From Pedobacter ureilyticus (GTDB taxonomy: Bacteria; Bacteroidota; Bacteroidia; Sphingobacteriales; Sphingobacteriaceae): 64,000 bases of DNA. The notes under the pieces were generated by a model. The model did no database searches. It was not told where the DNA came from and saw only the letters and a program-made list of their open reading frames with translations. The position numbers and the translations under genes were made by a program. Shown here piece by piece: positions 26,398 to 35,592 of the stretch (positions within the stretch are counted from its first letter, which is position 1; each line of letters starts with the position of its first letter). The DNA lies in the NCBI RefSeq assembly GCF_005925345.1, contig NZ_SSHJ01000017.1, forward strand, positions 39,840-103,839, given 5' to 3'.

Positions 26398-29300
26398 ATG
26401 CTACGGAAATTATTTTTACTGGCAGCTTTTATCTTATTCTATCAATATGGATTTTCGGAGGTTTTTACCGTAACCAATAATAACGACAGCGGAGCTGGTT
26501 CTTTTAGAGATGCTATAACCAAAAGCAATGCAAACGGCAATACCGAAGTTGATTACATTTACTTTAACATTCCTGGTATTTCTGTTGATGAACACACGAT
26601 AAAAATACAAACCGAACTTCCGGAAATTAACACAGATATAGTAATTGATGGCAGCACACAGGCTGGCGATTTTGCTTCGTATAATAAAGCCAAAATAATT
26701 TTAGATGGCGAAAAGTTTACTTTTACACAATTCACCAACTCAATATTGAGCGTAAATGGCGTTAGAAGATTTGAGCTATATGGTTTTGTGATTAGAAATT
26801 TCTACTCGGGCTCTGTTGGCTCAATAAGAAGTACTACCGCTTTATTTTTTTCTAAAGAAACCGCTTTAGTTAGCATAGGAAACGTAGATAAAGGAAATGT
26901 AATTTACAATATGTACGGTTTAAATATGCAGTACGATGGCGCAAATAAAGGTTCAATCACTAATCTCCGTTTAGTTAATAACTATATTGGTGTGCACGAA
27001 GACGGGCTCCAAATTGCAGATAAAGTAAGAAGTGGCTCAAACTTATATCGGGTATCAAAAGCGATGATAGGCGGAAGCAGCAAAGCTGAAGGAAATGTTA
27101 TTTATGGTGACTTTGGAGGATATGGCGCTATTCCTCGCGAATTACAGGTAAATCAAATGGACTACCTTATTCAAAATAATATTTTCTACGCAAATAGAAA
27201 CGAAGAAAGACCGGGTATATCTGGAAATGTAGGAAATATGAATGGCGTTGGTTTTTCTGTAGATGCAAATCTAAATCATACGGGAGGGCTTAACATTTCT
27301 ATACTAGATAATGTTTTTGGTGTTGGTTTTAATTTGCATGGCTTTGATAATGCAGATATTTTGATTCAAAGAAATTCATTCGGGATTTCGAAAAATCTTC
27401 AGCACCAACTACCCTTTTTTACGCAGGCACTTTCATTGCGAAGTATAACTGGAAAAGCATTAATCGGAGGAACATCTACAGCAGAGGGCAACAACTTTAC
27501 CAATACTAACAGTCACCTGCCATATCAAAAATTATTTCCAGGTGCAGTTTGGATAGAACAAAGCAGTCAAATAGAGTTAAGCCACAACTCCTTTTTTTGT
27601 AACCCAGAGATGCCTTTATTGTATACCCAAACTGGCCCATTTGCCACAGCCACACCTAAACCTATTGAGGCACTTTTAGACAATGTAACCAGCAACTCCG
27701 TTTCGGGCCGAAGTAAGCCCGGCGCTAGAATTGAACTATTTTATTCGGATCCTGAGTGTACCAACTGCCAACCAAAAAGATATTTTGCTACAGTTAAAGC
27801 AGATGCCAATGGAAATTGGATTTACAACGGCGCTATAGAAAGCGGATATTCTGTTCTTGCTGGCGCTACGCTAAATGGAGTTTCTTCAGAATTTTCTGAT
27901 CCACGTATTTATAAAATGACCGCTGGACAAGAATTTAAAGTAACACCACAAACTTGTAATACCAGTAATGCCAAAATAGAAGGCACCTATCTGGTAAACG
28001 TAAACAAGGTAGAATGGGTTGACGAAGCCGGCAACGTAGTAGGCACACAACCCGAACTTAAAGATGTACCTGCGGGAAAGTATCAATTAAAAGCATATCA
28101 GTTTGGCTGTATCATCTATTCTGAATGGGTTACAATTACTGACAACAGGCCTCAACTCGGTTTTAACGGAACGCCAAATCTGGTGCATCCATCTTGTAAT
28201 AATTTAGGTTCAATTTTAAATCTGTACCCCAACTACTATAAAGAAATGAGTTGGCTCGATGAACAAGGTAACGAAGTTGGCAGAGATCGAGAACTAAAAA
28301 ATGTACCTGCCGGAAAATATACGTTACGTTTAGTTGGGGAGTGTGTAACCAGAGATTTTGGTCCGTACACTTTAATTAGTAGTAGCGGACCCGCAGCAAG
28401 CTATACGAATGCCCGAGTATCTAATACTACTTGTGAAGGTAATTTGGGCAGTATAAAAGGTATAACTACAAGTGGCGCAGGTACCTTAACCTATAAATGG
28501 ACTAACGACAAATCACAAACTGTTGGCACCAATTTAGATTTAGAGAACGTTGGAGCTGGCAAATACAAATTAGAAATTAAAGATGGCAGCGCATGTCCGC
28601 CTATTTTTTCTCAGTTATTCGATATCATAGTTGATGGAGGAATAACATTAAATCAGGTTGGTGTTGATATCAAAAAATCTGCTTGTAATGTAGCTAATGG
28701 TTACGTAAAAGGAGTTATCGTCTCTGGTGCAACTACCTTTAGTTGGGTAGACCGGCAAGGTAGAACTGTTTCATCAACTCAAAATCTGGAGAATGTAACC
28801 GCTGGCGAGTATAAACTAATTGCTACAAATGGTAACGGATGTAGAGAAGAAACTAATTTCTTTACGGTTGGCCAATATCAGCCTAGAACATTTGCCAATT
28901 ATACCGTTTCGGCTAGCGATGCAATTTGTGGATTAAACAATGTGACGCTTTCCTTTTCTGGCGATAACGATGTTAATATTACAGGGATGCGTTGGCTGAA
29001 TGAAAACAATCAATTAGTTGGCACAAGAGCCCGAGTCAGCAATTTACCAGAAGGTACTTACAGGTTATTTCTAAAAGACGAAAACGGTTGTGAAACCTTA
29101 TATCAATCTATCACTGCAAATAGGATACCTCTCATCACTGCCGATAAAAACAAAGTAAAAATCAATCCAGATTTATGCGGACAAAACATTGGATCCATTA
29201 GCGGCATTATCATAACTGGAGGAAAGACTCCATTCATTTATAGTTGGAAAAATGAGAACTTACAGCAAATTGGTGATAAGTTAGACATTTTTAATTTACC

Positions 29301-29898
29301 TGCTGGGACTTATTCACTACATATAAGAGACGCTTCAAATTGTGAAATTTCGCCCTTAAGTTTTACACTTCAAAATCAATCAACTAGGTTAATAACACCT
29401 ACGCTCGACGCCGTAAGTATATGCGCACCGATGACAGTTAATGTGTCAGTTAAAAATCCCTCGTCTAATGGAGCTTATCGTTTATACTCCTCATTCACTG
29501 CAACTACTCCAATAATAGAACAAAATCATAGCGTATTTCAAATTAATGCCGAGAGCAACGCCACATATTATGTAACACAAGTAGTTGGAGAATGCGAAAG
29601 TGAAAGAGGAGTGCTAAAAATTCAGTTAAAAGGTGCCGAATTAAAAATACCTAATTCATTCTCCCCTAATGATGATGGTATAAATGATTTCTGGAGCATT
29701 CCGGATCTCGACAAATATCCAGATGCAAAAATTAAAATATTCAATAGAACTGGAAATCTAGTATTTGAATACGTTGGCTCTAGTTTGAAATTTGATGGAA
29801 AATATAAGGGAGCAAAGTTACCTTTAGGTGTCTACTACTATATAATTTCATTGTCTAAAAACTGTCGCCAAATGTCCGGCAGCCTACTTATTCTTTAA
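26398..29898 (+). CDS. Giant secreted protein with type B (gliding-associated) T9SS C-terminal domain
   Basis: 1166 residues. Signal peptide MLRKLFLLAAFILFYQYGFS. Residues about 20-400 form a right-handed beta-helix-like region that opens FTVTNNNDSGAGSFRDAI, a common start in Bacteroidota surface proteins. Residues about 520-1000 hold degenerate repeats of some 75 residues with the pattern SGxxTFxWxDxxG, then LENVxAGxYKL and a cysteine (visible near KDVPAGKYQLKA, KNVPAGKYTLRL, ENVGAGKYKLEI, ENVTAGEYKLIA, FNLPAGTYSLHI). The end, from IPNSFSPNDDGINDFW to the last residue, is the type B sorting domain read by the type IX secretion system. Probably a secreted or surface adhesin. Confidence 0.9.
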   Translation: MLRKLFLLAAFILFYQYGFSEVFTVTNNNDSGAGSFRDAITKSNANGNTEVDYIYFNIPGISVDEHTIKIQTELPEINTDIVIDGSTQAGDFASYNKAKIILDGEKFTFTQFTNSILSVNGVRRFELYGFVIRNFYSGSVGSIRSTTALFFSKETALVSIGNVDKGNVIYNMYGLNMQYDGANKGSITNLRLVNNYIGVHEDGLQIADKVRSGSNLYRVSKAMIGGSSKAEGNVIYGDFGGYGAIPRELQVNQMDYLIQNNIFYANRNEERPGISGNVGNMNGVGFSVDANLNHTGGLNISILDNVFGVGFNLHGFDNADILIQRNSFGISKNLQHQLPFFTQALSLRSITGKALIGGTSTAEGNNFTNTNSHLPYQKLFPGAVWIEQSSQIELSHNSFFCNPEMPLLYTQTGPFATATPKPIEALLDNVTSNSVSGRSKPGARIELFYSDPECTNCQPKRYFATVKADANGNWIYNGAIESGYSVLAGATLNGVSSEFSDPRIYKMTAGQEFKVTPQTCNTSNAKIEGTYLVNVNKVEWVDEAGNVVGTQPELKDVPAGKYQLKAYQFGCIIYSEWVTITDNRPQLGFNGTPNLVHPSCNNLGSILNLYPNYYKEMSWLDEQGNEVGRDRELKNVPAGKYTLRLVGECVTRDFGPYTLISSSGPAASYTNARVSNTTCEGNLGSIKGITTSGAGTLTYKWTNDKSQTVGTNLDLENVGAGKYKLEIKDGSACPPIFSQLFDIIVDGGITLNQVGVDIKKSACNVANGYVKGVIVSGATTFSWVDRQGRTVSSTQNLENVTAGEYKLIATNGNGCREETNFFTVGQYQPRTFANYTVSASDAICGLNNVTLSFSGDNDVNITGMRWLNENNQLVGTRARVSNLPEGTYRLFLKDENGCETLYQSITANRIPLITADKNKVKINPDLCGQNIGSISGIIITGGKTPFIYSWKNENLQQIGDKLDIFNLPAGTYSLHIRDASNCEISPLSFTLQNQSTRLITPTLDAVSICAPMTVNVSVKNPSSNGAYRLYSSFTATTPIIEQNHSVFQINAESNATYYVTQVVGECESERGVLKIQLKGAELKIPNSFSPNDDGINDFWSIPDLDKYPDAKIKIFNRTGNLVFEYVGSSLKFDGKYKGAKLPLGVYYYIISLSKNCRQMSGSLLIL

Positions 29899-29929
29899 TT
29901 TTTTTCAATAACAGAACCTGCCTCTATTA

Positions 29930-30274
29930 TTAAATAATACTATCAATCGCCTCTTCGCTCCTCGCAACTACAGCTTTAGCTCCGTTAACAATAATTGGTC
30001 TTTGTATTAAAATTGGATTTTCATGCAGTGCTTTGATCCATTCTTCATCAGACAGTTCTTTACCTTTGTATTTTTCTAAATAAACCTTCTCCGTTTTACG
30101 AACAATATCAAAGGGTTTTAAATTCAATTTGGTTAAAACGTCCTTCAATTCTTCAACGCTAGGTACGTTTTCTAAATAGTTAACCACTTCAAAGGGCTCT
30201 CCACTTCGTGTGATTTCCTTTAACGCAGCATTGCTTTTGCTGCATCTGCTGTTATGATAAATTTTGATACTCAT
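29930..30274 (-). CDS. arsC: ArsC / Spx-family arsenate reductase-like protein
   Basis: 114 residues with the ArsC thioredoxin-like fold. The start MSIKIYHNSRCSKSNAAL places the active cysteine at Cys11; the late motif LIQRPIIV fits the conserved Arg-Pro of the family. ArsC reduces arsenate using glutathione or glutaredoxin, but many family members have other or unknown roles, and no arsenite pump or ArsR regulator lies nearby. Its start codon overlaps the stop of the NlpC/P60 gene by one base (TAATG), so translation is coupled. Confidence 0.82.
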   Translation of the reverse strand: MSIKIYHNSRCSKSNAALKEITRSGEPFEVVNYLENVPSVEELKDVLTKLNLKPFDIVRKTEKVYLEKYKGKELSDEEWIKALHENPILIQRPIIVNGAKAVVARSEEAIDSII

Positions 30275-31476
30275 TATTTTTTACTAAAATACCAATCGTG
30301 CTGCTCTACCTTTGTAATTTCAGGTTTTCCTACCTGATTTAAAATCCTTCTGGCTCCCACCAAGGTTTTGGTCTGATATTCATCGTAATTAGCCGCAGTG
30401 GGTAAAATGCTACTAATTTTCACCATTCCCGCAGATTGGATAAACTCCCCTTCGCCCATGTAAATCGCAGTATGGCTTACCCTACCCCCATTTATACCTC
30501 TTCGTTTTGCAGCAGAAAAGAACATTAAATCGCCGGGCTGTAGGTTTTTGAGACACTTCGCTATACTAATCGAATCATTCTCCAAAACATCTAATTTCTC
30601 TCCAACCAGTGCTTGCTGCGAAGCATCACGAGGAATAATTACACCGTTTAAGAAATAAGCAGTTTTAGTAAAACCACTACAATCTACCCCTTTAATAGAG
30701 GTGCCGCCCCATAAATAAGGTACGCCTATTAGAGTTTGTGCTGTTTGCAAAATCGCACCGGCAGAGGGCAAAGGCTTATTGGCCCATTGGGCGTAATCGA
30801 TAAGTTGTGCGGTTGGTACATAAGCTTCTCTACCATCTGGAAAAGCAACTTTAGTAAAACCATTCTCTACTGATAAAAATCTTAGTATATTACCAGCCAC
30901 CAAATCAGAAACCCTTGCTGCTTCAATATCGGCTTTTGCCAAGGCATGACCATAATCGTTCACATAAACAACCTTTTTTGCAGCTTGCCATTCCTTGAAT
31001 TTATTTTCGGACATCAAAGCGATAGAACCGCCATCTGTCCATGCTAAATAACCATCCGGTGATTTTACTAAATAAAATCCACCCTGTTTTTTAAGCACCT
31101 GAATGGGCGTACCCAAAAGCGTTTGCGTCATCAGCTCCGCACCATGAAAAGGTTGGCTTCTGTTATTGGCAACAGAAATAGTGGTCACCCCAAAAGTTAA
31201 ATCTTTTAGTTGTTTGGTGGGCAATACTGTAGCTGCTAATTTTTCTTTAACATCGGCAGGAAAAGATTTCTCAAATGCCTCTACCGCCTGTTTAGATGTA
31301 CTTTCTACAAAAACGGTATCTGCTTTAAAGCGAACTTGAAAATAAACAGCTCTTTTATCTGGAGCATACTGTTTTTGGATAGCATTTGCTATGGTACGGT
31401 AAGCAGAGGTATCAATTTGCGAAAAAGCAGAAACGCTAAAAATACTGCAAACTAAAAAGAAAAAACATGTTTTCAT
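30274..31476 (-). CDS. SH3-domain NlpC/P60 (C40) peptidoglycan hydrolase
   Basis: 400 residues. Signal peptide ends VSAFS-Q (residue 20). Two SH3-like modules span about 105-160 (LLGTPIQVLKKQGGFYLVKSP, GYLAWTDGG) and 165-230 (AGNILRFLSVENGFTKVAFPD). The C40 peptidase domain follows: GVDCSGFT with Cys266, SHTAIYMG with His335 and a third polar residue in EFIQSAG. It cleaves the stem peptide, usually between D-Glu and diaminopimelate, in the periplasm. The window also encodes an Ala-Glu epimerase and a NamZ-like enzyme, which could act on its products. Confidence 0.92.
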   Translation of the reverse strand: MKTCFFFLVCSIFSVSAFSQIDTSAYRTIANAIQKQYAPDKRAVYFQVRFKADTVFVESTSKQAVEAFEKSFPADVKEKLAATVLPTKQLKDLTFGVTTISVANNRSQPFHGAELMTQTLLGTPIQVLKKQGGFYLVKSPDGYLAWTDGGSIALMSENKFKEWQAAKKVVYVNDYGHALAKADIEAARVSDLVAGNILRFLSVENGFTKVAFPDGREAYVPTAQLIDYAQWANKPLPSAGAILQTAQTLIGVPYLWGGTSIKGVDCSGFTKTAYFLNGVIIPRDASQQALVGEKLDVLENDSISIAKCLKNLQPGDLMFFSAAKRRGINGGRVSHTAIYMGEGEFIQSAGMVKISSILPTAANYDEYQTKTLVGARRILNQVGKPEITKVEQHDWYFSKK

Positions 31477-31636
31477 GTTGTGGTGTTAATGGGTTATATT
31501 TTGTTTCAGACTAAGGTACAACTTAAAAAGTTATACATATTTTAGTAATCTAATCTTTACATAGATAATTAGGATAAGAACCTCCTAAGCGTAACTTTGA
31601 AATTATCGTAATTAAAACCACCATAAATTAAATCAC

Positions 31637-32719
31637 ATGCTTAAAAAATTACCTTTACCACTTTGGACAATTGCCTTACCCATATTAGCTTGGTTAGCCT
31701 ATTTTTTGCCCTTAAATGGTATTGGAGGTTTCGGCACTGCCATATTAGTGGTGCTTTTAATTGGTAGTGTGTTGGCCGCAGTACACCATGCCGAAGTAGT
31801 GGCACACAAAGTTGGCGAACCATTTGGAACACTGATTTTAGCACTAGCAGTTACCACTATTGAAGTGGCGCTAATTGTGTCTTTAATGCTCACTGGTGGC
31901 CCTGGTACCGAAGAGCTGGCAAGAGACACGGTTTTGGCAGCCGTAATGATCATCTTAACCGGGATGATAGGAATATGCTTACTGGTAGGCGGATTTAAGT
32001 TTAACCAGCAACGTTTCAGTTTCGACGGTGTAAAAGCGCCTTTAGTTGCGCTAACCGCTATATTGATGCTCACTTTGGTACTTCCAAACTTTACCACCAG
32101 CGTGGCGGGGCCATCTTACAGCAAATCGCAACTTATTTTTGTATCTGTTATTTCTTTAATTATTTATGGTACATTTATTTTAGTACAAACCGTTAGGCAC
32201 CGAGATTTTTTCTTGCCTCCAGTTAATACAGAAGATGAAGAAGTACACGCTTTGCCTCCAACTGCAAAAGTAGCCTTAACTAGCGGCTTACTCCTATTAA
32301 CCTGCTTGGGTATTGTAGTATTGCTAGCCAAAGCACTTGCACCAGATATAGAGCTTGCCATAGTAAATGCCGGAGCACCAAAATCATTAGTAGGTGTAAT
32401 TATTGCCGCTGTAGTTTTACTGCCCGAAGGCATAGCGGCGCTAAATGCCGTACGAAAAAATAGACTACAAACCAGTTTAAATCTAGCTTTGGGTTCTGCA
32501 CTGGCTACCATTGGCCTTACCATTCCAGCTGTTTCTATTGTTTCTTTAATTTCTGGTTTAACAATTACCCTAGGCATAGACACCAAATCTATGGTACTAT
32601 TATTATCGGCTCAATTTATACTGATGCTTTCGCTTGGTTCTGGAAAAACTAACATATTGCAAGGCGTAGTATTATTAACTATTTTTGCCGCCTATCTGTT
32701 TACAATTATCGCTCCATAA
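31637..32719 (+). CDS. Calcium/cation-proton antiporter, ChaA / CaCA family
   Basis: 360 residues with about eleven membrane helices. The two alpha repeats carry the acidic motifs: TLILALAVTTIEVALIVSLMLT near residue 75 and AVVLLPEGIAALNAVRKNR near residue 262, the latter holding the conserved PEG. Such proteins exchange Ca2+ (or Na+, K+) for protons across the inner membrane. The gene begins divergently to the NlpC/P60 gene with a 160-nt gap, and is followed 72 nt later by gtrA-like on the same strand. Confidence 0.9.
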   Translation: MLKKLPLPLWTIALPILAWLAYFLPLNGIGGFGTAILVVLLIGSVLAAVHHAEVVAHKVGEPFGTLILALAVTTIEVALIVSLMLTGGPGTEELARDTVLAAVMIILTGMIGICLLVGGFKFNQQRFSFDGVKAPLVALTAILMLTLVLPNFTTSVAGPSYSKSQLIFVSVISLIIYGTFILVQTVRHRDFFLPPVNTEDEEVHALPPTAKVALTSGLLLLTCLGIVVLLAKALAPDIELAIVNAGAPKSLVGVIIAAVVLLPEGIAALNAVRKNRLQTSLNLALGSALATIGLTIPAVSIVSLISGLTITLGIDTKSMVLLLSAQFILMLSLGSGKTNILQGVVLLTIFAAYLFTIIAP

Positions 32720-32791
32720 GAGGGGTAATTGTACTTAGGTCTTTGCAATAAAAAATTCAGTAATCTATATCATGAAAATAAGTAAAAAAGG

Positions 32792-33271
32792 ATGAGAAAA
32801 TTAGCATTAAGCATCATCGATTTTTTCTATCCACCGTTTAAAAATTGGTTTTCTATAGGCACATTTAGGTACATGGCCAGTGGTGGCTTTACTGCTGCCT
32901 CGGGTATTATTGCTTATTTTGTGATCTACAATTACGTGCTGCACCAACAGGCTGTACATGTTAACGGCTATTTAGTTACCGGTCACATTGCCGCTTTGGC
33001 TATCGAATCTGTTTTCACATTTTTAGTGGGTTTTACCCTTAATAAGTACTTGGTTTTTACACAATCAAATTTAAAAGGACGTATACAGTTGTTTAGATAT
33101 GGCACTGTAGTTTGCACTAACATCTTACTCAATTATGCGCTAATGAAGATTTTGGTAGACGGTTTTATGTTTTACCCTTCTATTGCCAAAGCTTTAATTA
33201 CTGTTGTGCTAGCCATTTTTAGTTATTTTTCTCAAAAGTACTTTTCGTTTCGGGTAAAGAAAAATGTTTAA
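32792..33271 (+). CDS. GtrA-like membrane protein
   Basis: 159 residues with four predicted membrane helices. GtrA features are FRYMASGGFTAASGIIAYFVIYNY in the first helix, LVGFTLNKYLVFTQS in the middle and FSYFSQKYFSFRV near the end. GtrA proteins flip lipid-linked sugars for polysaccharide or teichoic acid decoration. No glycosyltransferase neighbour is present. Its stop is immediately followed by the 3' end of the degraded structured element on the minus strand. Confidence 0.9.
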   Translation: MRKLALSIIDFFYPPFKNWFSIGTFRYMASGGFTAASGIIAYFVIYNYVLHQQAVHVNGYLVTGHIAALAIESVFTFLVGFTLNKYLVFTQSNLKGRIQLFRYGTVVCTNILLNYALMKILVDGFMFYPSIAKALITVVLAIFSYFSQKYFSFRVKKNV

Positions 33272-33365
33272 TTTTTGAAGCGCAACGGCAGTACTACCAT
33301 GGTTCGCTAGTCCTGCTTCCCGCTAAAATCTTTTTGCTACCGTTTTTGGAGCATACTCCTGTCAT
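33272..33365 (-). ncRNA. Structured RNA-like element, copy D (5' half degraded)
   Basis: Read on the minus strand the 3' half matches copies A-C: AGCGGGAAGCAGGACT (near 33315-33330), then GGTAGTACTGCC, and an end GCGCTTCAAAA abutting the gtrA stop. The 5' partner CCTGATA is not recognisable, so this copy is probably dead. Confidence 0.35.
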
Positions 33366-33699
33366 CCAGAGCTTGTCGATGGATAATTATGGCGAAACGC
33401 TTTGATAAACTCAGCGTGACACACAAAAAAGTATTTACGCTACAGGGCTATTTCACAATCTTTATTACATCACTTGGCGTTTTTTGCCAACCTTTGCATT
33501 AAAAATTTACCGCAAAGGTTTTAGAGTATTCGCAAAGAACGCAAAGCTAATCCCGAATATTCTTTGCTATTGACAACATAGCTTATTTCTTAAGACTTTA
33601 TTGACAAAAGTAATCTTTGTCATTTTCTACCAAAACAGTAGTGTTTTCTTGCTTTCTAATCGCAAATCAGCTAATTTAGGGCAATTAATAAATTTATAA
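33366..33699. other. Gene-free stretch with repeat remnants
   Basis: About 330 bp with no gene. It holds a diverged palindromic repeat (33358-33421, GTCATCCAGAGC...CAGCGTGACAC) and a CGCAAAG-type word group (33507-33547) also found at 24331-24670 and 46936-46989. No strong promoter box was recognised ahead of the ATG at 33700. Confidence 0.6.
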
Positions 33700-35484
33700 A
33701 TGAGCGATTTTAACGACTTTAATAACGAGCAGGTTGCCAAATTACCCAAGCATTTAAGGCAATTTATAGTAGAGCAAAATTACGAGAAATACACGCCAAT
33801 AGATCAAGCGGTTTGGCGTTACGTAATGCGTCAAAACTATAGTTATTTAAAGCACGTTGCTTATTACCCTTACATTACAGGCTTGCAGCGAGCTGGCTTA
33901 AGTATCGAGTATATTCCAGACTTGCAAACCATGAACGACAATTTAGGTAAAATTGGTTGGGGCGCCGTAACGGTTGACGGCTTTATTCCGCCAGCTGCAT
34001 TTATGGAATACCAAGCTTACCGAGTACTGGTTATCGCTGCAGATATTCGCCAGATTAACCATATTGAGTACACCCCTGCACCAGACATTATACACGAAAG
34101 TGCGGGCCACGCTCCTATTATTGCTGATACAGATTATAATGCTTACCTAAGTTACTTTGGCTCTATAGGTGCTAAAGCCATGTTTTCTAGCAAAGATTTC
34201 GAACTTTATGAAGCCATCCGCAAGTTATCTATTTTAAAGGAAGCGGTAAATATAGATGAAGTAGAAATTGCCAAAGCAGAAAAAGAACTAAAGTTCATTT
34301 CAGAAAATATGGGCGAACCTTCGGAAATGGCTCTGTTGGGGCGCTTACATTGGTGGACTGTAGAATACGGCTTAATTGGAACCTTAGATAATCCGAAGAT
34401 TTACGGTGCTGGTTTACTTTCTTCTATTGGAGAAAGTGCTACTTGCATGGATCCGAAAATTAAAAAACTGTGGTACGACATGAACACCGTAAATTACGCT
34501 TACGATATTACCCAAGAGCAACCTCAGTTATTTGTAACACCTACTTTTCAGAACTTAATTGATGTTTTAGAAGCTTTTGCAGATACCATGGCCTTTAGAC
34601 GTGGCGGTTCAGAGAGCATCTTGAAAGCCATTGAATGTAAAAATCCAAGTACGGCCGTTTACAGTTCTGGCATACAGGTTACGGGTGTATTTACCGATGT
34701 TGGTATTAGCAAAGACGACGAAGTAACTTTCATTAAAACCACGGGCCAATCGGCTTTAGCTTTTGATGGCAAAGAGTTGGATGGACATAGCAAACACTAT
34801 CACAAAGACGGTTTTTCATCGCCTGTGGGTAAATTAAAAAACGTTGAAAAACTACTAGAAGACCATAGCTTAGCAGATTTAGCAAGTTTAGGAATTGAAG
34901 TGGGGTTGTCAACTAGTTTAACTTTTGAAAGTGGTATTCACGTAGACGGAAAAGTAAAGGAAATCATCTGCAAGGGCGGTAAAACGATATTAATTGCCTT
35001 TGAAGATTGCACGGTAAAAGAAGCGAACGGAAATGTGCTTTTCCAACCCGAATGGGGAACTTACGATATGGCCGTTGGTGAAAAAATTGTATCTGTTTTT
35101 AATGGTGCTGCCGATAAAGACGCTTACGAAGAAATCACGTATGTCAGTCAGCAATTAACCCATAAAATTGTTTACGATGGGCCAACCAAACAACTCCACA
35201 GCTTGTACCAAGAGGTGAGGGACATTCGTGAAACAGGCCAAGGAACTGAAAAATTAGCAGAAATTTTTGCCGAATTGAAAACCAATTTCCGTCACGACTG
35301 GCTTTGTGCGTTGCAGATTTTGGAGATTTTGCACCATAGCTCAAGCAACCCCGCTTTGGAAAAAGAAGTGAGGATTTATTTGGAAATGAAAGCTGCCAAC
35401 GAAAAAGAGTTCAGCAAACTAATTAATGATGGCTTTCATGTTATCGCCAATCCGGTTACGCAGTTGATTACTATGGAAGATTAA
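33700..35484 (+). CDS. Aromatic amino acid hydroxylase (phenylalanine 4-monooxygenase-like), long form
   Basis: 594 residues, over twice the size of the short bacterial PhhA enzymes. The N-terminal half contains the catalytic domain: PDIIHESAGHAPI gives the iron ligands His132 and His137, and WWTVEYGLIG the third ligand Glu222; YGAGLLSSIGES is the pterin-side loop. It hydroxylates Phe to Tyr using tetrahydropterin and oxygen. An insertion of about 40 residues (165-205, acidic and helical) sits between ligands 2 and 3. Residues 320-594 form an unassigned C-terminal region. The tyrosine-degrading genes lie 4-8 kb downstream. Confidence 0.88.
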   Translation: MSDFNDFNNEQVAKLPKHLRQFIVEQNYEKYTPIDQAVWRYVMRQNYSYLKHVAYYPYITGLQRAGLSIEYIPDLQTMNDNLGKIGWGAVTVDGFIPPAAFMEYQAYRVLVIAADIRQINHIEYTPAPDIIHESAGHAPIIADTDYNAYLSYFGSIGAKAMFSSKDFELYEAIRKLSILKEAVNIDEVEIAKAEKELKFISENMGEPSEMALLGRLHWWTVEYGLIGTLDNPKIYGAGLLSSIGESATCMDPKIKKLWYDMNTVNYAYDITQEQPQLFVTPTFQNLIDVLEAFADTMAFRRGGSESILKAIECKNPSTAVYSSGIQVTGVFTDVGISKDDEVTFIKTTGQSALAFDGKELDGHSKHYHKDGFSSPVGKLKNVEKLLEDHSLADLASLGIEVGLSTSLTFESGIHVDGKVKEIICKGGKTILIAFEDCTVKEANGNVLFQPEWGTYDMAVGEKIVSVFNGAADKDAYEEITYVSQQLTHKIVYDGPTKQLHSLYQEVRDIRETGQGTEKLAEIFAELKTNFRHDWLCALQILEILHHSSSNPALEKEVRIYLEMKAANEKEFSKLINDGFHVIANPVTQLITMED

Positions 35485-35505
35485 AAAGCTAAAACTTTAA
35501 AAAAC

Positions 35506-35580
35506 CGTCATTGCGAGGCAAGAAGCAATCTTGAAGCGCATCCTAATAGTAGTAAGACAGCTTCGTATCTCGCAATGACG
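35506..35580. repeat. Dispersed palindromic repeat, GCAATGACG family, copy 4
   Basis: Arms 35506-35532 (CGTCATTGCGAGGCAAGAAG) and 35555-35580 (CTTCGTATCTCGCAATGACG), loop about 22 nt. It lies in the convergent gap between the aromatic amino acid hydroxylase and PhnA genes, and could end transcription from both sides. Confidence 0.85.
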
Positions 35581-35592
35581 ATATATAACTTC

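Noticed and set aside
29930..30274. Arsenic resistance operon
   Set aside because: Only an ArsC-like gene is present, translationally coupled to a wall hydrolase; no ArsR or arsenite pump is nearby.
31699..32586. Two long minus-strand ORFs (132 and 140 codons) opposite the antiporter gene
   Set aside because: They are mirror frames of a conserved membrane protein, are Ser/Thr/Ala-rich without domain features, and break at arbitrary points.
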